From Phycisphaerales bacterium UBA2396 (GTDB lineage: Bacteria > Planctomycetota > Phycisphaerae > Phycisphaerales > UBA1924), in the NCBI GenBank assembly GCA_002343325.1, contig DDSG01000163.1, forward strand, positions 352 through 15,127: a stretch of 14,776 nt of DNA, given 5' to 3'. Position 1 is the first letter of the stretch. Each line of letters begins with the position of its first letter. Positions 1 to 5,243 of the stretch are shown here, one piece after another. The translations under genes were made by a program, and so were the position numbers. The notes beneath the pieces are model-generated. The model was given only the letters and a program-made list of their open reading frames with translations. It was not told where the DNA came from and did no database searches.

Positions 1-639
1 CAGAAGGTGATCGAGGAGGCGCCGGCGCCGAACATCGATCGCGAGAAGTTCAGGAAGGTGTGCGAGTCGGCGGCGAAGATGATCCGGGCGGTGAACTACG
101 CGGGCGCGGCGACGTGCGAGTTCCTGCTCGATGATCGTGGTGATTTTTACATGCTCGAGGTGAACACGCGGGTGCAGGTTGAGCATCCGGTGACGGAAAT
201 GATCACGGGGATTGACATCGTGCAGGTGTCGATCCGGATCGCGGCGGGGGAGAAGATTCCGTTCAAGCAGGAGGACGTGAAGATCAACGGGCACGCGATC
301 GAGTGCCGGATCTGCGCGGAGGATCCTGCGGAAGGGTTCAGGCCTTCGGCGGGGAAGATCACGCAGTGGGAGACGCCTGGTGGTCTGGGCGTGCGGCTTG
401 ATACGCATGTGGTGCCGGGGTATGTGGTGCCGCCGAATTATGATTCGATGGTGGCGAAGCTGATCGTGCACGCGCCGACGCGGGAGCAGGCGCTGGATCG
501 GACGGCGCGGGCGTTGCGGGAGTTCAACGTGGGTCCGATCAAGACGACGATCCCGCTGCACCAGAGGCTTGTGGAGAACACGGACTTCCGCAAGGGGGGC
601 GTGGATATCCACTATCTGGAGCGGCTGCTGAAGGGGTGA
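1..639 (+). CDS. accC: Biotin carboxylase subunit of acetyl-CoA carboxylase, 3' part (5' end outside window)
   Basis: ATP-dependent carboxylation of biotin on BCCP, the first half-reaction of malonyl-CoA formation in cytoplasmic fatty-acid synthesis. The reading frame is open from base 1, so the gene enters from the left; 212 residues remain, roughly the C-terminal half of a usual ~450-aa AccC. Visible hallmarks, numbered from the first residue here: the ATP-grasp strand CEFL with E40, the metal/bicarbonate motif E53-V-N55-T-R57-V-Q59-V-E61-H, then the biotin carboxylase C-terminal domain beginning GHAIECR (R103, matching the E. coli Arg338 position) and continuing FRPSAGKI. The protein ends right after the C-terminal domain with no biotinyl or carboxyltransferase domain. 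This favours the stand-alone subunit over pyruvate or propionyl-CoA carboxylase. The stop is a tandem in-frame TGA-TAA (637-642). accB normally lies just upstream, outside this window. Confidence 0.95.
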   Translation, partial: QKVIEEAPAPNIDREKFRKVCESAAKMIRAVNYAGAATCEFLLDDRGDFYMLEVNTRVQVEHPVTEMITGIDIVQVSIRIAAGEKIPFKQEDVKINGHAIECRICAEDPAEGFRPSAGKITQWETPGGLGVRLDTHVVPGYVVPPNYDSMVAKLIVHAPTREQALDRTARALREFNVGPIKTTIPLHQRLVENTDFRKGGVDIHYLERLLKG

Positions 640-681
640 TAACCAGCGGATGGGGTGGGGTGGGAGGATGGAGGATTCCCG

Positions 682-710
682 TTGCACGGGTGTGTGCGGG
701 GGGGTAATCT
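682..710 (+). promoter_or_regulatory. Candidate promoter for the W-G-E-N repeat protein
   Basis: TTGCAC (682-687), a 17-nt spacer, then TAATCT (705-710). Transcription would start near 717, giving a leader of about 55 nt. Each box matches the sigma-70 consensus only at about half its positions; the spacing is ideal. The -35 box overlaps a small hairpin (CCCGT-TGC-ACGGG, 678-690), which has no T-tract and is a poor terminator for accC. Confidence 0.35.
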
Positions 711-772
711 GGACGGGCGCTGAGCGTGGCCGTGTATCGGCCGGGGCTCCGGCGGAGAGATGGAGGACGTCG

Positions 773-1450
773 ATGTTCGCACGCCGGGGATTGTGTGTGG
801 TTGCCGGGTTGTGTGCGGCGGGCGTGGCGATGCCGGCGTTGGCGCAGTCGAATATCGAGCCGCTGCTGAAGTTCGCGTGGACGGAGAACACCGGGTGGCT
901 GAACTGGCGAGACGCGGGGAACCCGGCGGGGTCGCAGGGTGCGCGGATTCTTGACACGTACATGGCTGGATTTGTGTGGGGGGAGAACATCGGGTGGATC
1001 AATCTGGGCGACGGAACGCCGGGCAACGGGGTGTCGTACGCGAACGTGGATGGGTCGGACTTCGGCGTGAACATTGCGTCGAACGGGGTGTTGTCGGGGC
1101 TGGCGTGGGGCGAGAACGTCGGGTGGATCAACTTCAACACGGCGCCGACGCTTCTGGCGTTCAATCAGCACGCGCGGGTGGATCGTCCGGCGGCGCGGCT
1201 CCGCGGGTACGCGTGGGGCGAGAACATCGGGTGGGTGAACCTGGACGACGCGACCAAGTTCGTCGGGATCGATTGCCCGACGGACTTTGACGACGACGGC
1301 TTTGTCGATTTCTTCGACTTTGACGCGTACGTGTCTTGCTTCGAGGGGTTCGGGTGCCCGCCGGGCAAGACGGCCGACTTTGACGGGGACGGGTTCGTCG
1401 ATTTCTTTGACTTCGACGCGTTCGTGACGGCGTTCGAGGCGGGGTGCTGA
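773..1450 (+). CDS. Secreted W-G-E-N-x-G-W repeat protein with C-terminal GC-type dockerin
   Basis: Predicted exported protein of 225 aa. I chose the ATG at 773 because a GGAGG (762-766) lies 6 nt before it and the product then starts with a classic signal peptide: two arginines, a hydrophobic core, and a likely cut after PALA (residue 24). The open frame extends upstream to 650, but that part has no signal-peptide or family features. The mature part contains four copies of a motif close to AWGENIGWINL, at residues 35-45, 68-78, 111-121 and 147-157, separated by 33, 43 and 36 residues. Residues 168-225 form a dockerin-like domain with two Ca-binding F-hand loops (D171-D182 and D202-D213), ending Ala-Gly-Cys. 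The function of the repeats is unknown to me; a small beta-repeat fold on the cell surface is an inference. It stands alone between accC and a convergent gene. Confidence 0.85.
   Translation: MFARRGLCVVAGLCAAGVAMPALAQSNIEPLLKFAWTENTGWLNWRDAGNPAGSQGARILDTYMAGFVWGENIGWINLGDGTPGNGVSYANVDGSDFGVNIASNGVLSGLAWGENVGWINFNTAPTLLAFNQHARVDRPAARLRGYAWGENIGWVNLDDATKFVGIDCPTDFDDDGFVDFFDFDAYVSCFEGFGCPPGKTADFDGDGFVDFFDFDAFVTAFEAGC
875..1243 (+). repeat. Four W-x-E-N-x-G-W-[IVL]-N protein repeats
   Basis: Four in-frame copies of an 11-residue core: AWTENTGWLNW, VWGENIGWINL, AWGENVGWINF and AWGENIGWVNL. Both tryptophans, the Glu-Asn and the Gly are invariant; the first copy is the most divergent, with T for G at position 3. 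The units are 33-43 residues, longer than the conserved core, so the intervening sequence has drifted while the core is held. Confidence 0.85.
1274..1447 (+). other. GC-type dockerin domain (first of three in window)
   Basis: Two F-hand loops with Asp at loop positions 1, 3, 5, 9 and 12 (DFDDDGFVDFFD and DFDGDGFVDFFD), the calcium pattern of dockerins. Phenylalanine fills nearly every hydrophobic position. Cysteines sit at the domain start (C168), in the linker (C189 and C195) and as the very last residue (C225). Confidence 0.8.
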
Positions 1451-1559
1451 GTCGCCGGCGAATCCTTGGCGCTGCGTGTGGCCTGTGAACTTGAACCTGT
1501 GAAGGGGACCCTGCGAAGATGGGCGGCGGGTTGGGGGCAGTGCGCATGACGCGTGGGCG

Positions 1560-2789
1560 TCAGGCGAGTGGCCAGCGCATCACGACGCGTGAGGACATGG
1601 GCGGGTGTCGGATGACGAGGCGGAGCCCGCGGAAATCTTCGGGGTTCCAGCCCATGCGGGTGTACATGGCGGCGGCCATTTTGGAGATGCCCGGGACGGC
1701 GGGCGTGGCGAGGGCCGGAGGTCTGCCGGCGAGTTCGACGATGCGTTCGGGGAGTGGGAGCTCGTTGTCCTGGGTTTGGGCGCCGGGGCCGTCGGGCCCG
1801 CCGTGGGGGAAGCCGTAGAGCTTGACCTCGGGGAGGTTGGGCATGCGGACGTTTTTATGGACGATGAGGTCGAAGACGAGTTCTTCGACGGGGAGTGTGA
1901 TGGGGGCGGCGGCGGATCCCCAGAGGTTGTCGGGGCCGGGCTTGCTGGCGATGCCGCGGTAGACGTAGCCCATGTAGCAGTCGAAGGCACCGCGGTTACC
2001 GACCTGTCCTGCGGGGAGGCAGATCTCGACGCCGTCGGCGGTGGGGCGGCATTCGAGCGTTGGCATGGAGGGAGAGCAGAAGGAGTGGACGACGAGGGGT
2101 GTCTCGCCGGGCGCTTTGGGCTCGATTTCCTCCATGCCGGTGTCGGTTTTGAGCGAGACGCCCTTGTCGTCGTGGGTTTGGGCGCGAGCGAGCCGCCAGC
2201 GGACGCTGGGCCTGAGGCGGCGGAGGCCGACGAGCCCGGTGAGCATGACGTAGTCGTGGGTCCATTCGGCGGCGCCGGGGGCGACCATCATCATGGTGAG
2301 TCTGGTGCGGGCTTGAACGCCCCAAACGCTGCTGTTGCCGCGGAAGGCCATTTCGCGGCCGCTGAGGGAGGCGGCGTCGGGCGCGAGCATGCCCATGCTC
2401 TCGAGGGTGAGTTCGAGCTGTTCGCGGTCGCCGGCGTGCTCCTTGACGACGTTGAGGAAGGAGCGCATGGCGCCGCGGACGTTGTTGCCGGCGTTGGATG
2501 GAGCGCCGGCACGTTCGAAGGCCTCGACGGCGAGCTCGAGCCCGGCCTGTCCCGGGAGGTGCTGAAGGGCGGAGAGGGGGTCGGTGGCGCCGACGACGCG
2601 GGAGAGCTTCCAGGTGAGGTTGCGGTTGAGGTCGAAACGGCGGGCGACTTCCTGCGGCTCGCGCGGGTCGGCGCCGACGGCATCGAAGAGGTCGATGAGC
2701 GCCCCGCGGATGCCTTGAAGGGCGAGGCGGCTCTCTTCGACGAGGGCGAGGGGTTCTGTAAGGGTTTTAGGAGGATCTGCCGTGGGCAT
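1560..2789 (-). CDS. Conserved-looking protein of unknown function with N-terminal helix-turn-helix
   Basis: A 409-aa cytoplasmic-looking protein with no signal peptide or membrane segment. Residues ~22-66 read like a winged-helix or HTH segment: an amphipathic helix, then PQEVARRFDLNRNLTWKLSRVV, which matches the spacing of a two-helix recognition unit. Residues ~75-110 add another helical stretch. The remaining ~300 residues, which include the motif MGYVYRG near 273 and two Trp-rich stretches, match no family I can name. DNA or RNA binding is inferred only from the HTH-like part. The ATG at 2789 has no Shine-Dalgarno; a TAGAAT lies 6 nt upstream, suggesting a leaderless transcript. The gene is convergent with the W-G-E-N repeat gene (109 nt between stops) and divergent from the HAF/Ig protein. 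Codon use fits coding on this strand: G/C third positions, and a long sensible protein rather than the Arg/Pro-rich shadow on the other strand. Confidence 0.8.
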   Translation of the reverse strand: MPTADPPKTLTEPLALVEESRLALQGIRGALIDLFDAVGADPREPQEVARRFDLNRNLTWKLSRVVGATDPLSALQHLPGQAGLELAVEAFERAGAPSNAGNNVRGAMRSFLNVVKEHAGDREQLELTLESMGMLAPDAASLSGREMAFRGNSSVWGVQARTRLTMMMVAPGAAEWTHDYVMLTGLVGLRRLRPSVRWRLARAQTHDDKGVSLKTDTGMEEIEPKAPGETPLVVHSFCSPSMPTLECRPTADGVEICLPAGQVGNRGAFDCYMGYVYRGIASKPGPDNLWGSAAAPITLPVEELVFDLIVHKNVRMPNLPEVKLYGFPHGGPDGPGAQTQDNELPLPERIVELAGRPPALATPAVPGISKMAAAMYTRMGWNPEDFRGLRLVIRHPPMSSRVVMRWPLA

Positions 2790-2795
2790 TGCTGG

Positions 2796-2801
2796 ATTCT
2801 A
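2796..2801 (-). promoter_or_regulatory. Candidate -10 box for a leaderless HTH-protein transcript
   Basis: On the minus strand TAGAAT (five of six matches to TATAAT) is followed by 6 nt and then the ATG at 2789. Transcription would begin at or within a base or two of the start codon. No convincing -35 box was seen. Confidence 0.4.
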
Positions 2802-2864
2802 ACGCGGCGGGAGCTGGATGAATGGGGGCATCGGCTGTTTTTTGTACTTTCACTGAGATTGTCT

Positions 2865-2892
2865 TTGCAAACAAACGAGAAATGGGTAGGAT
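2865..2892 (+). promoter_or_regulatory. Candidate promoter for the HAF/Ig dockerin protein
   Basis: TTGCAA (2865-2870), a 16-nt spacer, then TAGGAT (2887-2892), each matching the sigma-70 consensus at four of six positions. The region just upstream (2838-2880) is clearly AT-richer than the rest of the window, including a T-run at 2838-2843. It lies in the 147-nt gap between two divergent genes. The leader would be about 38 nt. Confidence 0.45.
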
Positions 2893-2936
2893 GGGTCGGT
2901 CGTCGGCCCTGCCGGCCGTCGCAACGGAGTTCGACC

Positions 2937-5156
2937 ATGGCGCATGCACGAATGGGATTGCTGGCTTGTCCGATGGTGTTGGTGGCGTTGGCGGGAGGAG
3001 CGTCTGCGGTTGGGGCGCCGCCGGCGTTGATTGTGACGTCGCTGTCGGATGATCTGTCGGCGGACGGGAACGGGGCGGTTGGGCTGTTGTTTGATGCGCA
3101 GTTGGAGGAGTATCAGGTTTACCGGTGGCAGCGCGGGGTTGGGTTCTCGGTGGTGCCGGGGCTTGGGCTTTCGGCGGAGCCGGTGCGCGGGTCGGGAGAT
3201 CTGTCGGTGCTGGCGACGGGTCGTCGGAACGACTCGGACTGGGGCGGGTTGAACTGCTTTGCGGGGTATTGCACGTTTGGGGATTGCGTGCCTGGCGAGG
3301 CGTTGCCGCCGCTGGATCCGTGCTCGCCGCCGAACTTGGCGCACTCGTGGACGTCGGTGACAGGGTGGGTGAACGCGGGGTCGGTGTCGCGGCAGTTGGA
3401 CGCGGGGACGGGTCGGTTCTTTGGCGGGACGCGGTGCGACAGCAGCGTGAACTCGGCGAACGATCTGTCGGGCGACGGCCGGTACATCGTGGGTGGGGCG
3501 TGGTCGACGGGGCTGGTGAGGTGGGATGGTGAGCCGGCGTCGGGGTTGTGCGGCGATTTCGTGGCGTTTGTGGCGGACCGGGCGCTGGGGACGGTTGCGG
3601 TGCTGCCGGTGCAGCCTGGGACGACGACGTCGCGAGCGGATTCGGTGAACGACGACGGGTCGGTGATCACGGGGTACGACCTTGGCGAGGTGATTGATCC
3701 GGAGTTTGGGCCTTACCAGGGGCGGCGGATCTGCGTGTGGACGAACGGCGTGCAGACGATTCTGGACAACATCACGTCGGCGTTCTCGACGTATCCGGTG
3801 AATCCGTCGGGGACGGTGGTTGCGGGGTTCCCGTCGGCGGCCTTCTCGAACGTGACGTTCGGCCAGAACACGGCGCAGCTGGTGCGGTGGGTTCGGCAGA
3901 ACGACGACTCGTGGATGCCGGAGGCGCTGGGTCGGCCCGCGGATTACTTTGACGGGCAGGTGCTCAAGCCGTTCCTTGGCCTGAGCGTGTCGGCGATCAG
4001 CGCAGACGGGAACACGATCGTGGGGACGGCGGGGTATGGGAACGATTTCTTCGACCAGGTGTCGCGTGCGTTCATCTGGAACCCGAACATCAATGATGGC
4101 GTGCCGATGGATCTGGGGGCGTATGTGGCGGCGGATGATCCGTCGTCGCCGATCGTGACGGACGGGCTTGGGCTGACGTCGGCGCGGTCGGTGAGCGCGA
4201 ACGGGAACGCGGTCGGCGTGAGCATCGCGCGGGCGTCGGGGTGTGATCCGTCGGAGAACGGGCTGCCGACGCTGACGCACGGCGTGTTGTATCTGGATGG
4301 GGCGCAGGCGCCGTGCGATGCGCCGCGGATCGCGATGCCGCCGCGTGGGAGCGTCTCGATTCAGTACACGCCCTTCGGTGTGGCGATCAACGCGTTCGTG
4401 TCGGGGTCGTGGCCTTTGTCGTTCCAGTGGCAGCGAGAGGACCCGTCGAATCCGGGCCAGTGGATCAATCTGTCGGACGCGTGCTCGGGCTTCCCGTACG
4501 GCGGGGAGTGGGACTACGAGGGGACGAACACGAATCAGCTTCGCGTGGGTCAGGCGACGTGCGGGAACAACCGTGATGGTCGGTACCGCGTGGTTGTTTC
4601 GAACCTGTGCGGGTCGATCGTGTCGGATCCCGCGGAGGTCTCGTTCCAGCAGGGGACGACGATCACGCAGGAGCCGACGGATGCGACGGGGTGTCCGGGG
4701 TCGTTCGTGGGGTTCTTCTCGATTGCGATCAGCAATTCGGCGGACCTGACGGCGCAGTGGGAGATCGCGTCGGCGTCGGATCCGGAGAACTTTGTGCCGC
4801 TGGATGAGGGACCGAACGTGGCGCCGGACGGGCGTGAGCTGTCGGTGTTCGGTGCGGGCGGACAGTTCCTTGGGATTACGCCCGGGGCGATGGCGATGCC
4901 CAGCGCGTACGTGCTGCGGTGCCAGTTCCTGAGCCCGTGCGGGAACGCGACGACGCGGACGGTGTCGCTGAGCATCTGCCCGGCAGACTTTACGTGCGAC
5001 GGGTTCCTGGACTTCTTTGACTTCGACGCGTTCATCGCGTGCTTTGAGAACACGGACGATTGCCCGTTCGGCCGAACGGCGGACTTCGACGGGGACGGGT
5101 TCACGGACTTCTTCGACTTCGACGCGTTCGTGGCGGCGTTCGAGCTGGGCTGCTAG
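2937..5156 (+). CDS. Secreted HAF-like repeat / Ig-like protein with C-terminal GC-type dockerin
   Basis: Predicted exported protein of 739 aa. The ATG at 2937 follows GGAG (2926-2929) by 7 nt and begins a signal peptide (hydrophobic core MGLLACPMVLVALAGGASA, cut near residue 24-27). The same frame is open far upstream, but that part is antisense to the HTH gene. Residues ~177-455 carry about five units of the type S-x-DG-x-x-VVG followed by a W-containing strand (near residues 177, 236, 287, 353 and 418), resembling HAF-type extracellular repeats and suggesting a propeller. Residues ~466-570 and ~575-680 look like two Ig-like domains (FQWQRE, YRVVVSN-x-CG; then a second copy with AQWEI and a paired Cys). 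Residues 681-739 are the dockerin, ending Leu-Gly-Cys. No catalytic motif is visible; a structural or binding role is inferred. It is followed after 87 nt by the metalloprotease gene, which has its own candidate promoter. Confidence 0.85.
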   Translation: MAHARMGLLACPMVLVALAGGASAVGAPPALIVTSLSDDLSADGNGAVGLLFDAQLEEYQVYRWQRGVGFSVVPGLGLSAEPVRGSGDLSVLATGRRNDSDWGGLNCFAGYCTFGDCVPGEALPPLDPCSPPNLAHSWTSVTGWVNAGSVSRQLDAGTGRFFGGTRCDSSVNSANDLSGDGRYIVGGAWSTGLVRWDGEPASGLCGDFVAFVADRALGTVAVLPVQPGTTTSRADSVNDDGSVITGYDLGEVIDPEFGPYQGRRICVWTNGVQTILDNITSAFSTYPVNPSGTVVAGFPSAAFSNVTFGQNTAQLVRWVRQNDDSWMPEALGRPADYFDGQVLKPFLGLSVSAISADGNTIVGTAGYGNDFFDQVSRAFIWNPNINDGVPMDLGAYVAADDPSSPIVTDGLGLTSARSVSANGNAVGVSIARASGCDPSENGLPTLTHGVLYLDGAQAPCDAPRIAMPPRGSVSIQYTPFGVAINAFVSGSWPLSFQWQREDPSNPGQWINLSDACSGFPYGGEWDYEGTNTNQLRVGQATCGNNRDGRYRVVVSNLCGSIVSDPAEVSFQQGTTITQEPTDATGCPGSFVGFFSIAISNSADLTAQWEIASASDPENFVPLDEGPNVAPDGRELSVFGAGGQFLGITPGAMAMPSAYVLRCQFLSPCGNATTRTVSLSICPADFTCDGFLDFFDFDAFIACFENTDDCPFGRTADFDGDGFTDFFDFDAFVAAFELGC
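4977..5153 (+). other. GC-type dockerin domain (second of three in window)
   Basis: F-hand loops at residues 684-695 (DFTCDGFLDFFD, where loop position 3 is Thr instead of Asp/Asn) and 716-727 (DFDGDGFTDFFD, all ligands present). Cysteines at the domain start (C681), within loop 1 (C687), in the linker (C702 and C709) and as the final residue (C739). The second F-hand is close to that of the 773-1450 gene even at DNA level. Confidence 0.8.
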
Positions 5157-5173
5157 GCCGCGGGAATCGGGTC

Positions 5174-5202
5174 TTGGAATGAAGGAGGATTTCGTGTAGG
5201 CT
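5174..5202 (+). promoter_or_regulatory. Candidate promoter for the metalloprotease gene
   Basis: TTGGAA (5174-5179), a 17-nt spacer, then TAGGCT (5197-5202). The -35 box matches consensus at four of six positions, the -10 box at three. The leader would be about 35 nt and would contain a GC hairpin (5212-5230). Confidence 0.4.
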
Positions 5203-5211
5203 GGGCGGATT

Positions 5212-5230
5212 CCCCGGTTCTCGGCCGGGG
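5212..5230 (+). promoter_or_regulatory. Leader hairpin just ahead of the metalloprotease ribosome binding site
   Basis: CCCCGG (5212-5217) and CCGGGG (5225-5230) can form a 6-bp stem with a 7-nt loop, ending 3 nt before the GGAG (5234-5237). It overlaps a 13-nt string, TCGGCCGGGGCTC (5221-5233), that is also present at 737-749 in the leader of the W-G-E-N repeat gene. An effect on translation is only inferred. Confidence 0.35.
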
Positions 5231-5243
5231 CTCGGAGTCGCTC

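Noticed and set aside
678..690. Small hairpin CCCGT-TGC-ACGGG after accC as a terminator
   Set aside because: Only a 5-bp stem followed by a G-rich run instead of T; it overlaps a possible -35 box.
650..772. Upstream in-frame extension of the W-G-E-N repeat protein
   Set aside because: It would bury the signal peptide behind 41 unrelated residues and overlaps the candidate promoter; the ATG at 773 has a better ribosome binding site.
1605..2936. Upstream in-frame extension of the HAF/Ig protein
   Set aside because: It is antisense to the HTH gene and has low-information Gly/Ala/Asp-rich sequence. The ATG at 2937 has a Shine-Dalgarno and starts a signal peptide.
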